DNA of 64,000 nt. Origin: Paralichthys olivaceus (taxonomy: Eukaryota > Chordata > Actinopteri > Pleuronectiformes > Paralichthyidae). Position numbers and translations under genes: made by a program. The stretch is taken from positions 18,349,501 to 18,413,500 of the forward strand of contig NC_091093.1 of assembly GCF_024713975.1 (NCBI RefSeq), read 5' to 3'. The notes beneath the pieces were generated by a model, which saw only the letters and a list, made by a program, of their open reading frames with translations, had not been told where the DNA came from and searched no databases. Shown one piece after another: positions 12,101-23,139 of the stretch (position 1 is the stretch's first letter; each line of letters opens with the position of its first letter).

Positions 12101-13225
12101 ACATGACAGTTCAGATAAAGGTTTTATCTTTATCTTAACACTGTAAGTTCATTAAATGATGGTACCAGAAAGCTGCTTTTTAAACTGGGCTGATGTACGA
12201 CTGCAGTAAAAACCTGTTTCTTAGTCTATGTTATCAGCAACACACATAAGAACTGAGAGGGGATTTCAGTTTACAAAATGTTTTAATTTTGCCCAGTGAT
12301 AATTTTAATCAATGCACAAAGCACCTGCATGTCAGCATTTTCAGCTTTAATTTTATGCACACGCACACAGGCAAAAGATGACTGAGGACATGAAATGCAC
12401 ATTGTCATGCCTGCATTCATAATGCCAAGTCAGCAGATGTGCTGCTGCCAGACATAAACATTAACATCTGCTACCACTGCCGAGGTTTTCATGTTAAATA
12501 TTTTACAGTCAGCTGTAAAAACGAGGGTTGTGTTTAAAGATGGATTTTCTCTTTCTCTGTAAATACAGTTCATGCATAAACTTACATGATCAATAGTGTT
12601 TCCCAGGTCACTGTATGGGACGGTTGTGCTGGTCATGTTGTGGCTCTCCTGTGTGAAGGTGAGACGTTTGTTAAGCTTTATTCACAAACGGGAACAAGCA
12701 CTATAGTCACTTATTGTTTATGAGCGTACCCGGTCTACTGATGATGTGTGGACAGATTCATTATCAATCACTTTATCAGAAGCGGATTCACTGTGATGAT
12801 CTGGAGGAAGGTTACTGGGATCGGGGCTCAGGCTGACACTGTTGTTGTCTCTCTGGAAAAGGATAGAAAGATATGAAGTGAAGAGATGCATTAAGAAGTC
12901 ACTCTCACATTCAGATTATCTCCACTGTTGCCACTGTTACATACATAGATATACATATATATGGGACAGGGCAATAAAGCAACATCAATAATTCTCGCAA
13001 TATAATTTCAATCAACAGCAAATATAACAAAGGTCCAACAAATCGATATAGTGCTTCTTTTTGTGTTCTATTATATTGAGTACTTAACTGTGTATTCTAG
13101 TACTTTAGTGTGTGTAATTTACTGAGGGAGTTTGTACAGTTTTTGGTATATTTTATGTTTTTTACATTGACTTCACTTTATGGGCAATGCCCTTGACATG
13201 CTGCTGTAACACAATACTCTTTTCC

Positions 13226-13265
<40 letters not shown>

Positions 13266-13698
13266 CAGTATCTATCTATCTTATGCTGCATGGTGTAAGC
13301 ACAGTGAGGTACGACACAAAATTGGTTTTAGTGTTCTACCTCAGATCTGAAACATGTTTTGAGAAGAGTTTAAAGCACAATCTTCACTGCAGCAGCTAAA
13401 AGCTCCTCGTCTGATAATGATCGATATAGACCGATAACATGTTTCTATAATCTCCCTGCTCTATATATACGTAGTGAGATAATGTGATGTAAACGGCTGG
13501 ACTGAAAGGCGGATGTCTGCCTACTGGGTGAGTCGCATCCTGCAGCTGCTCCACCTCCACAAGCGCCCGGCCCTGCTCCGTTTGTCCTGGGGCCGAGTGA
13601 TCCTCCAGAATGTGGTCTACTCCTGAGTACACTATCTCGGGGAGGATGCCGTCGCAGACCGCGGTGAGGGCCAGAACCAGCAGGGAGATCCGCATCAT
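9149..13698 (-). CDS. dkk3: Dickkopf-related protein 3 (DKK3)
   Basis: Secreted glycoprotein of the Dickkopf family, related to modulators of Wnt/LRP signalling. Coding exons on the - strand in order: 13698-13525, 12852-12730, 12648-12586, 11632-11540, 10035-9891, 9530-9374, 9236-9149 (TAG). They total 843 nt, 280 residues, all GT-AG and in frame. Residues 1 to about 20 form a signal peptide (MMRISLLVLALTAVCDG). An acidic linker follows, with potential N-glycosylation sites (NNS, NES, NMT, NAT). The first Cys-rich domain has ten cysteines (GCITDEDCGKGKYC ... ECCADQLCVWGQC) and the second, colipase-like domain has ten more (TCQYQTDCSPDLCCAF ... HCPCAGELHC). The C-terminus is acidic and ends EIDYII. 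Human DKK3 is about 350 residues; this copy has a shorter N-terminal linker and tail. It is convergent with usp47 and divergent from mical2. Whether it is the a or b teleost paralogue cannot be told here. The exon-1 donor (CCA|gtaggc) is the weakest junction. Confidence 0.93.
9560..9800 (+). repeat. Interspersed repeat, family C copy in dkk3 intron
   Basis: It shares the blocks 'aagtgaacatttgaaccaaat', 'ccctgaaggtgttcttgaga' and 'tgggacagaca' with the copies at 8195-8520 and 18775-19070. It lies in the dkk3 intron between the two exons that encode the second Cys-rich domain. Confidence 0.65.
9806..9905. repeat. 50-bp tandem duplication spanning a dkk3 splice donor
   Basis: Units 9806-9855 and 9856-9905 are nearly identical with an exact 50-bp period (shared core actgtatactgcagtatgta). 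The second unit contains the real donor of dkk3 exon 10035-9891 (minus strand AAAG|GTACAG). In the first unit the matching position reads AAAG|CTACAG, so the GT is lost and it is not a functional donor. Confidence 0.88.
10447..10785. mobile_element. Non-autonomous DNA element with inverted ends, family B
   Basis: It begins cactgtacataaagctgga and ends tccatctttatatacagtc, which are near inverted repeats of each other. Inside it shares the blocks 'tggcggttcactgcagtaca' and 'cttcatttctggatagtggg' with the copies at 43786-44072, 51246-51440 and 54272-54750. No coding capacity. It lies in the large dkk3 intron between exons 11632-11540 and 10035-9891. Confidence 0.65.
11419..11451. repeat. (GT)n microsatellite with GC interruptions
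   Basis: Short TG/CG dinucleotide tract in a dkk3 intron. Confidence 0.9.
13225..13280. repeat. (TCTA)n tetranucleotide microsatellite
   Basis: About 13 TCTA units with one interruption (ctcag), in dkk3 intron 1. Confidence 0.95.
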
Positions 13699-13950
13699 GC
13701 CGCCGGTCACTGCTGCTGCTGCTGCCGCTGTGAGGAGGGTGTGGTGCGGCGGTGATGCTGAGGACCAGCGTCAGCGCCACCTCAGCGGCTGATGCGTCTC
13801 CGTCACCTCACACGTGCAGATCCAAACATTTGAAATAAAGTTGTATCCGTTCATTTCAACGTGTTGATAAAGTTTCAATCACATGTGCTCAGGATACCTC
13901 AAACATAGTTCCGGTCAAGTTTAACCACCGCTCTGAGTAAGTGCGCGAGT

Positions 13951-13964
13951 GAAACCATAGCAAC
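13951..13964 (+). promoter_or_regulatory. RFX / X-box-like motif
   Basis: The string gaaaccatagcaac fits the RFX X-box scheme GTNRCC-N(0-3)-RGYAAC with one mismatch in the first half. It lies about 250 bp upstream of the dkk3 start codon on one side and 77 bp upstream of a + strand ATG exon candidate (14041) on the other, a spacing typical of cilia-gene promoters. A single motif match is weak evidence. Confidence 0.35.
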
Positions 13965-14040
13965 AGCAGCATCCTCTCTCTTCACGCTAGTTAGCTTCAT
14001 GCTTAACTAGCCATGAGCTAACTAGTAAAACAAACTTTCA

Positions 14041-14094
14041 ATGGAGGACAAGCAGGGAACAAAGACAACTATCATTTCTACACGTGTGTATGAG
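14041..14094 (+). CDS. Candidate first coding exon of an unknown gene (MEDKQGTKTTII...)
   Basis: The ATG in context tttcaATGG opens 18 codons (MEDKQGTKTTIISTRVYE) ending exactly at a strong donor, GAG|gtgaga, phase 0. An X-box-like site lies 77 bp upstream and the divergent dkk3 promoter about 340 bp away, so a bidirectional promoter is possible. I found no continuation exon before the mical2 first exon; reading through gives a 65-residue open frame of unremarkable composition. It could be chance, or a 5' exon of a gene that extends beyond what I can trace. Confidence 0.22.
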
Positions 14095-14229
14095 GTGAGA
14101 ACACACCACTGGACTAGTATAGCTCATTTGGAAAATTTAGAAAGTGACAGTATTGATAAATTAACAGGTTATTTTAACTTAAGTTCACCATTAAAATTAG
14201 CTAACTATGCTAACCACATTAAATTGTTC

Positions 14230-15070
14230 AGTGCCTGATGAACAGAATAATAATAATGAATAATAAAACACTTTATTTATTTAACACCTTTTTAAAAACA
14301 GAGTTTACAAAGTGCTTTGACAGCAAAACAAGAAAAGTAAAGAGAAATTACAGATGGTCAGATTAAATGAATAAATGTAGAGCTGTGTCACGTGAAAACT
14401 GCACATAAAAGCAGTAATATGACAATAAAAACTAAATTAAAGTAAAAGTAAAATAGAAGGTCCTAAATAACTGATCTGTTTACATCGGAACAACCTAAAT
14501 GCAGAGAAAGGGTCCACGTGAAAACCAGAGGTCAGAGGTCAGACTGATCAGACATGTAGACTCTCTGGGCAAAGCCAACAACCTGCCTGGGTCCACATTT
14601 ACACAGTATTATATGTAATGTACTGAATAATTAAAACGTGTTGGACATTTGCCCCCTTGTGTCAACATCTATCTTTTAAACTTTATAACTGTTATTTCTT
14701 AGTTTGGTCATGGAAAGGTTGTGCTTTATCAAACTGCTTTAATAGTAAAGTCAGACAACTTCAGACAAATTCATTTTTTTCCCATAACACGAATACAGTG
14801 AGGCTACAGTTTTGTTTACTTTCTAAATATCAGAAAATAGTGAAAACTGAACACAGGCAAGTAACATAAGTTGCTGAGTTTACTGTCAGAATAATAGAAT
14901 GGTTGATTTGGTAAATTGACCACTGGTAGCAGGAAATGGTTTGCTTAAAAATCAATTGACAATCAACTATTTGTTAGTAAATCAATTGATTGATTAAGCA
15001 ACTGGTAATTTCTGCTATGGATTATGATTTCTTGTTGTTTGGACACGTCTCAATAGGGCCTGATACCAAA
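14230..15070. other. Intergenic, repeat remnants
   Basis: AT-rich DNA with degenerate dispersed-repeat remnants ('aacacctttttaaaaacaga...acaaagtgctttgacag' near 14280-14330) and an imperfect inverted repeat around 14940-14998 built from ttgcttaa and caattgat blocks. No gene seen. Confidence 0.5.
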
Positions 15071-15077
15071 TATTGCC

Positions 15078-15434
15078 TTAAAGGTACAGTGTGTAGAATT
15101 TAGTGACATCTAGTGGTGAAGTTGCATGTTGCAGCTGAATACCGCTCACCTCACCCTCCCCTTCCAAACAAAAAAGAGAACCTGTGGTATTTTCAGTTGT
15201 CATAAAAACTCAAAAGGTGTTTAGTTTGTCCAGTCTGGACTAATGTAAAACACATGGTGGCCTCTGTAGAGAGGGTCCCCTTGATGTTAATGCATTTAAA
15301 TATATAAAGGGCCTGTTCTAGGGTAAAGAAAACAACAATTTGTACAATTCTTATGAAACACACTAGTGAAAACCTCATGAGGATTATTCTACATTAAATT
15401 TCTTTCACCTAAATCTTACACACTGGACCTTTAA
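15078..15434 (+). mobile_element. TTAA-flanked MITE, family A, copy 1
   Basis: It is bounded by TTAA on both sides. The ends aaggtacagtgtgtagaatt and aaatcttacacactggacct are inverted repeats of each other. It is about 357 bp with no coding capacity. Three further copies lie at 47565-47938, 50748-51120 and 57049-57400. TTAA target sites suggest piggyBac-type mobilisation. Confidence 0.8.
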
Positions 15435-15759
15435 ACCAGATCAGTATCTGCAGTTTATAAGTCTGGACACAAGGTGGCACCATTCACTTTTTGTAGCAGA
15501 CACATCCTGACCCCCACACGTCTGCAGCGTCTGTCCAGTGGTTTTGTCCACGTGCTGCTTCGACAGCAGCTTCTGCGGACACGTTGTTAAAGTGTTCTGT
15601 GTGTTTTCTAACTCGACACCAGCCCGGTGGTCTAATGCAAACTGAGGAACACAAGCTTGTTGATTTCTGCCCTCAGACATGGGTGGACTTTGAAGTAGTC
15701 CATGACAACAATGCCGAAATGTCCCACATGTGCTCTTTAGTGAAGAGGTGAACTCTGTC

Positions 15760-15996
15760 TCTTGAGTTGAGAGCTCGTCGGGTCTGGACCCTCCTGACTC
15801 ACGGTAGCAGCTCGGGGGATGTGACTGACTCCGGAGCACCGCCCTCCTCCAGCAGCGCTGTCCGCAGCTGCACCGAGGAGCTGCTGCTGCCTGTCACACT
15901 GACCGGGGAGCGACACGCTTCACACGGCTGCTCGGGACCAGGACTGACGGAGGACACTGAAAGGAAGGAGATACTGGGCTTGGCTGGAGACATGAG
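15760..15996 (+). other. mical2: Probable mical2 5' non-coding exon / promoter region
   Basis: A locally GC- and CpG-richer block ends in a good donor (catgag|gtaaga at 15997). It lies about 7 kb upstream of the mical2 coding exon, in the right orientation and with no other gene between. Assigning it to mical2 is inference; the transcription start is not determined. An open frame runs through it but shows no family resemblance. Confidence 0.5.
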
Positions 15997-18774
15997 GTAA
16001 GAGATTTGGTTTCGCACCTTGTTCTTACGTTTCCTTATGTGTTTCCTGATCCAGCGGCTTGTGTGAGGCTGAGGCACCTGACAGACGTTTTGACCTGTTT
16101 GTAATATCAACAGATTTCACTATATTGAACGATGAGGCTCAGTGAAGGAAGACACGCACCAATGAAGCAGCAGAAGTTACTGAAAGAATTCAACATAAAG
16201 TCTCACTTTTTGGAAGTTGCCAGTGAAGAAAATCAGATCTGATTTGACTTTACAAGCAAAGGTTGTTTTCTAGTTTTCTAACACGTGCTCATTAGTTTAC
16301 TGTGGAAGAAAGCCTTGATTGGAGTCAGAGTGGGGTCAGACATCTTGGCTCATCTTTCTTCTCTGAAAACACAAAGAGTTATCTCCACTTGCACAACCTA
16401 CATTTTTGTGAAGCTGAGGTATGCACCATAAATCACTCCTGCAGAGCATAAATCATAAACCTGTGTGGCTGCTTGTCAACACATGCCTTAAAGCAGATAC
16501 AACTTGAATGACAGCTTTTCATTCAAAGGTGTAGAAGAGTGGAAACAGGTAAACCCATGTTACAGTAACCCCTTACCTAGTTTTTTTGCTTTAAATCTCA
16601 CCCTTAGTCTACCGGGTCTTTTAGCCTTTCTAGGATTTTTTCCCAGACTGACCCCACCTGCTCAGCAGCATCTCGACGGCAAATACCTTGACCTGTGTTT
16701 TGGGTTGTAGAGACCCCAACTGCATGATAAAGAAAGGTGTGGTGCTGAAAGGCTGCACTGTCTGAAGCTCTGTGACTGACAGAAACCGCCGGTAATGTGC
16801 TCTGGTGTGACGACAGGTTAATGCATGGTGCCTCTAATGATCAAATACTCAGAACCTTGGACAAACACTGGATTCTTTGCGAAGCAGGAACACGTCAGGC
16901 TCAAAACATTTTGGGCAATTTAGGTAGTCATAAAGAAAATATTTTATGATCTGATATGTGAGTCTTTACAGTTTAGCTTATCTGTTTCTTTCTTTTCCTT
17001 GTTTCAACATGAGCACTCAGTCTGGTATGTGTCTTGGGAGATGATGCATAGACATTCGGCAACATTTTAAAGGAGGGTCAAAAGATTCATACAAACAGTA
17101 ACAGTCTCTTTCCTCTTTCTGTGTGAGTAATCATTTCCTGTGTATTTTACAACTGTTGAACATGCAGCATACCCTTCTCTATCCACTGGCAAGACGTGCT
17201 AACATATAAACAAACAAAATCTCCGTACGCAAACATTGAACGCGAATCAACACTATTCTCCCTTTGCTGGCAATTCCTCCCCTTTTTTGAGTCATTTGTG
17301 TGCCGTGATATAAAGTGTATGGAAATGCACAGTAAACATTGCATTGCTTAATAAGATAAGTAGTCATTTGGCAAACATTTCATCAGACAGAATCTTGTGT
17401 TTTTTGCCAAATAGCTGCAGGGCTTATGTTCTGAACATGCTCAATAATTACAGGTTTAACTCTGATTCATGCTTGCCTCCTTTCAACGAGTGAAGTTACT
17501 GTAGAGTTGAGAGAACACAAACATCCGGCTGTATGTGCATCAGATATGTATGATCAAATCTAGCAGGGATGTTAGAAATCACTTTTCCATTAATACAAAA
17601 ATAATGTGAAACAATACTGAACTTGTAAGTTTCAGAAATACAGCTCTTGAAAAAGAGTCATAATTCTAATGGATAAATCAATGAATCCACTGATCAGTTA
17701 ATAAATCAGGGTAATAAAGACGTGTGTGGGTGCTGTGCAGTGAAGGGGAAGGGAAGGGTTGTTGTGAACTTTCTCCTTCCTCTTTACCGTATGTTTCCTT
17801 CCTGGTTCCACAGCATAAAAACGGACACATGTGCCCAGGCAGCGGCTGCACAGATACGAACTTTTCGAGATGGGTGGGGCATGTCGTTAAAAAAAAAAAA
17901 AAGTTTACCGCACACACACAATTTACCACCAGGGTCATTAGTAAGAATCATTCCCTGCCAGCTCGGCTCAGCTAAAAATAGGGCGCAATATTTTTAGGAA
18001 CTGCAAAAACATTTCTGCTTTGTTTAAAGCTCCTGCTACATCACAGTATTGGACCATATCACATGTAAACACACAGCAGCTAAAGATAGGGCCACTGATG
18101 GAGGCACTGGGAGGCTTTAGTGAATGAACCCCAGGATATCACTAACAGGTTCCCTCTGGCAGCGGCGAGGCCACACTGATATAGTTTCTAAACTTAGTTG
18201 AGCTTTAAAATCACAGAGGTGGATTTTTACAGAGGCAGCTTTGATCTGGACAGGAAACCAGACGCACTTGACAGGAAGAGTTGGGATGGGAGGCGTCTCG
18301 GAGCTCACGCACTCTGCTGCAACACTTTTGAAATCAGTCATCTCTCTCTTTCTCAGTGCATCAAAACACAAATCAAGTAATTTTTTTTATTTAGTTTTGC
18401 GGGAAGTGTTAGTCTTTGTTGCTACCAGGCAGTTTGTTGTAGGTGAACCTAGAACGTCTGTTTGTTATTGAGTTGAACTTTGTACGTTTCTTTTTGTTTG
18501 TCTGAGGCAGTCTTGTTTACAAAGATTGTTTACGTTCTGTAGCTGTGTTGAAATCTTCTCAGATCATGTGCTGTTTTTCTTCTGCAATATGACCCTTGTC
18601 TATTCTGAGTCTGGCTTTACTGATTGTTGGCTTACAGAATCTGCTATTCCTGCTGCTCAGTAACACTGTCATCTAAACCTTCACTGTGCCTCTGTGATGT
18701 GGATGAATTGAAGATGCCCTCTGATCTTTGACCTTAGTTTGGCTTTGTTACAGCGTGTAGCTGAAAGCTTTGTG

Positions 18775-19070
18775 TTATCAGGTTGTCCGTCCGTCCGTCC
18801 GATTCTTGTGAACACGATATCTCAGGAGCGCCTTAAGGGAATTTCTTAAAATTTGGTTCAAATGTTCAGTTGGACTCATGGATGAGGTGATTACATTTTG
18901 GTGACTTAAGGTGAAGGTTGCTGTGAAACACATTTTTTGCCATGTGAACACAACAAGGTCTCAATGGGCTCACAAAACATGTTTTGGAAATAAATCCGGT
19001 ATATTCAGTGTGGCCTGATTGAATTTAAAGGGATGGCTAGACCTTGGCGGAGGTATGTACTCTCTGAGTG
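18775..19070 (-). repeat. Interspersed repeat, family C (reverse orientation)
   Basis: It starts with ggttgtccgtccgtccgtcc, continues 'cttgtgaacacgatatctca' and 'aatttggttcaaatgttca', and ends near 'accttggcggaggtatgtac'. This is the reverse-orientation form of the repeats at 8195-8520 and 9560-9800. Confidence 0.7.
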
Positions 19071-22000
19071 CCTAGTTTTCATATAGATGTTTACATATAA
19101 ATTGATTTAATATGTTAAATGTTTACTAGTTTGTCATTATCTGATGCCTCTGTAAGTCATTGTGTTTGTTTACTTACGACAAAGATCACAAATTCAGTTA
19201 CTTATTTTATTGTAACACAATAGGCTCAGAATAATTGTGAAATGTTTGTGTCAGTAGCTCTTCAGACATTGTTCAGTGATGTGTCTGAGTGTCTAAATAC
19301 CTTTTCTAAAGGAGTCATGTGGTGAACACACCTCATGGGCCAGATGCGCCTGCAGACAGCAGCTCCTGTTTGTGTGAATGTACCGTTTTCCCCTCTGATG
19401 TTGACGGACGTCTAATGTTTTCTGCCTGGATCCTGGCAGACCTTCTTTTATCTTGGTGCCGCTGCCCAAACACACAGCCAGATGTCAGAGAGTTGAGATA
19501 ATACCTTTCTGGGGCCTGGAGGAGGGCAGAGACCGTAGGCTGAAGTCCACATGAATGCAATGTTTTCTGAGACCTGCTCCCTCCTTATCAGGCCCACAGA
19601 GGGTTCCTTCCTGGTTTTCTTGGGTCCAGTCTGTAATTACTGTCGCTGGCTGGCTACGCTGCAGTATGTGCATTTCCCAGCACTCCCAATGTTTCCCTTG
19701 TGTTGTCAGCTTCCCATTGTGTTCTGATAGCCTGCAGCTTTGTGCTCTGCAGAAACAAATGAAGTGTGTTACGTCACAGGTTTGACTTCAGTTTTGTCAG
19801 TGTCAGAGTTGAGCTGAATGTAAAAAATATAGGCATGTGGATTTTGGACTGTTGGTCCAATTTTAAAACATCAGGAAGGTCTTCAATGTTTTATAGACCA
19901 AAAATAATCATCAGATTCATTGATGATTAAAGATAATTATTAGTTTCAGCATGTCTGTCTGTGTGTGTGTGTGTGTGTTTGTGTATGCGGGGGGGGGGGC
20001 TCTGTTCTTTTTCTTTTCCTTTTTCTTCTGTCCAGGTGTTACAGGTAGATTTTTCACATTCCGCACATTCCCCCTCTCATACTGGAAACTGATATCTTGC
20101 TCTATCTCTTGCTTGTAAGGACAGGCACTTTTCTCTTTGGGCATATATGTGTGTCTCGGTACATTAAAGTGAATTGTTGAAACCAATTAACCGTGCATAT
20201 CTCTATAAATGATTCTGTTTATAAAGAAACAAATCCCTGCTTTTGTCTTCTCCATCAGCTGCAGCTGGTTTTCACTCTATCAGATCATTTTCTGAACGGA
20301 CGGGTGACTTTCACGCTGTTAAACTCTGATCCTCACAAGTATTATATGGTTTGGTTGTGATAGTTTGTGTGTGTGTGTGTGCGTGTGCGTGTGTGTATTC
20401 TTTCCGCTTTGTCTGTCATTAGCTGTATTTTTACAGCCGCTCTGTGGGTTCAATCTGTCTGCCCACAAGTGACTTTCCACTCTGTCAGACTGAGATGGTG
20501 AAGTCATGGGACTCTGGAGTGTTGAGCGTTGACTTGGCAAGGAAGACAGTACGTGGTACCTATTCCTTAGTCCTCGCAGAGTCACACAACAGATGGTCCC
20601 AATGATTGTGTCTTTTTTACCATTTGGACTGAAATGTGAAAAATTGTGTCTTAACTTGAACTTTCCACCAAAAGCATTAGAGGTTAGAGAGTTTAACAGT
20701 GGCCATTGCTTAGAATAAAATGATATTGACAATTATTCATAATTATTCAAAAAGGATTCCAGGTGGTCCTTTTTGAAAATAAGGAGTTAACAAATGGACA
20801 TTTAGGCGTGTTTAGCATAGAGCACATTCCTCCCAAAAACATGAAGGTGGTCCTGTGACTAGGTGGCTGATGGAGCCAGCCAGAGGGCCAACTCAGTGTT
20901 GGACTCATGCTGATGGAGCAGTTCAGAGCCGCTCGAGCCACGTGGCAAAGGAATGTCAGCTGAGTCTGATCCTGAATGTTTGCTGTGAAAGGCCTGAGAG
21001 GTCCCTAGTATCATTTAGATTTTTTGTCGGGTTTTTGGAGCTCACAAGGTGTATGAAGCAGACTGAGGGTCACCTGAGTGTACTGTGTTATCATCGACTG
21101 CCTGGTGTTATATTCCCTGTCTGAGTCAGCATCAAAACAGGATGCACACGAGCAGCCAAACAGGATTTTGTGTAAATTAAAATGCTAATTTTAGCCTGCT
21201 GCTGTGGGAACAACATTCAAAATCTCACCACATTCAAATCACAATCAAATATGTTGTGACCCGTCGACTTGTTGTCCACTGCACGTAGTGAGTGTCCCTG
21301 GCCAAAGCTCTGTATGAATGGTTTCATAGCAGAGTCACGTTGCCACCTGAGGCCCTGGTGCGGGGGTGTGACAGTAATAGTGGATTAGTGTGGGGGACTG
21401 TTTGAGTCCTGCCTGACCTCTGCTCTCACCCTGCCTATCCCGCTCCATGGGACATTAAAATATCAAAGGCCGACTTCTCCCAAAACTCACGGAAGCCACG
21501 GTCTCCACCCAAATAAGCACACACACATGCTTAATGCAGAAAATATCCACGTTTTGCTTTGATGTCGAGTTCTGGCTCAGATTTTGCTGGCATGATTTTC
21601 AAAATGTTTGATGTTTGAAAGACAGAACTATGTTGTTTTCTTTTGGTTCAGCTCTACTCCGACACGAGCTTGAGTTTTAATTTCAGTTTCTTCACACGCA
21701 GGCATGTATGTAAGCATACTGAATGTGCATACCTAAGTAGAATGCTGGACTATTTAACATGCATACCCAATCACATCCAATCAATCTGTGTTTGTCTGGG
21801 CGAGCAGAGCAGTTTCAAGGCCTCTCGTTTGACTGCTGAAAACATCGTCTGGTTCTTAGCTGGAGTAAATATTCCACTATAGACAAAAACCTTTCCTGTC
21901 CACTCATGCGTGTTGAGATTTCCGCTCCATGTTTGAAGGTGAGAAAGAGAAATAAATGGTGGTTTTATTGGTTTGCAGTAAAAGGGAAACCACTTTTTCC

Positions 22001-22214
22001 CATGATGAAGTTGGTATATGTAGTAAAACTGTGACTTTCTGTTTATAGAACTGCAACATGTGGGATTGTCAGCAAGTAAGTTTAACTGTTTGTTCCTGAA
22101 GACTCAAAGTATAAACTATAACTTTATATATATATATAGATAGTTACTTATATTTCTGTGTATACATGCTTGTTTGCCATAGACAGACTGCTGCAAATAT
22201 ACTGTGTAGTGCAT

Positions 22215-22425
22215 GTGTGGGAAGCTGTGGCTCAGGAGGAAGAGCGGGTTGTCCACTTACCAGAAAGTCGGTGGTTCAATCCTCGGCTCCTCCAGTCTGC
22301 ATGCTGAAGTGTCCAGAACCCACAAAGTGCCGGCAGTGTATGAATGGTGTGTGATAGAAAAATGTGTGTGTGAGTTTGACTGATCCTGTGAAGTGCTTTT
22401 AAATAAAAGAAACGTTTTGTATAAA
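22215..22425 (+). mobile_element. SINE-like (tRNA-related head) element, family D copy 1
   Basis: The head contains 'agagcgggttgtccacttac' and a pol III B-box-like 'ggtggttcaatcc', followed by 'ctgcatgctgaagtgtcc' and a tail with '...tgtgaagtgcttttaaata'. A longer copy of the same element is at 25275-25560. The B-box-like string suggests a tRNA-derived SINE. Confidence 0.65.
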
Positions 22426-23030
22426 TACAGTCCATATGATTCCCTGGAGTCGTTATGGTTTACACTTTGGCTTCCTAATAAAAATATATTGCTTAGAGTT
22501 CATGACTGTGCAAAAATATACAACTGAATTCCAAACAAAGAATTCTACAGCTTTAGAAAAAACAGAAAGTCTTGTAACAAACTCTTATAAAGCCATCACT
22601 GAATCCTGAAGCCGTTCTAAAGTTCTATTAAGAACCACAATCAGCTCCTATAAAGCACAAGTAGTAAATATGCTGACAGTGACAGAAATGCACATTTTAT
22701 TCTCACAGCCTTGTTTGTCCTTGAAACGTTATCTCATCAGTGTGCGGCTAATCTTACTGTGCTGCGTGCACGTTACTCAGACAGTGAATCTTAGTGAGGA
22801 GTGGCGCTGTAAGCCCTCTGGAGGATTCAGTAATGTAAAGTGGAGTCAAAGAGCACATAAAACACTGCTGCGTTGTCAGCTTTATTAAATTACTTTAACG
22901 TTCTAAGCGATGCACTATTTTGGTTTGTGTGATGTAATGAAGCAGAACCTATTTGATCTTTCTAATGATAGAATGTGGAAAATTCTTTGCCATGAAATGA
23001 CATCACATTTCTTGTGTCTTGCCTCCTCAG

Positions 23031-23139
23031 ACTGGGCATGACGGCGCGGGCCAAGCTGAGGGTGTAGCCACATCTGGCAGCGAGCGCTGAAGTAAGCAGG
23101 AGCCCTCAGCACACCGAAGCATCCATTGCAGCAGGGAAG
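23031..23139 (+). other. mical2: mical2 5' UTR segment in coding exon 1
   Basis: A strong acceptor (gcctcctcag) ends at 23030; 109 nt of UTR precede the ATG at 23140. Confidence 0.75.

Larger units (their letters stand above)
15997..23030 (+). other. Probable mical2 intron 1
   Basis: About 7 kb with no coding exon that I can recognise. It contains a family C repeat (18775-19070), a tRNA-like SINE (22215-22425), a short GT tract followed by a G9 run (19960-20000), a GT tract (20365-20396) and an AT tract (22122-22137). The rest looks like unique non-coding DNA. Confidence 0.5.

Noticed and set aside
22215..22425. Possible tRNA gene because of a B-box-like string
   Set aside because: No cloverleaf can be formed; the B-box belongs to a SINE-type repeat also present at 25275-25560.
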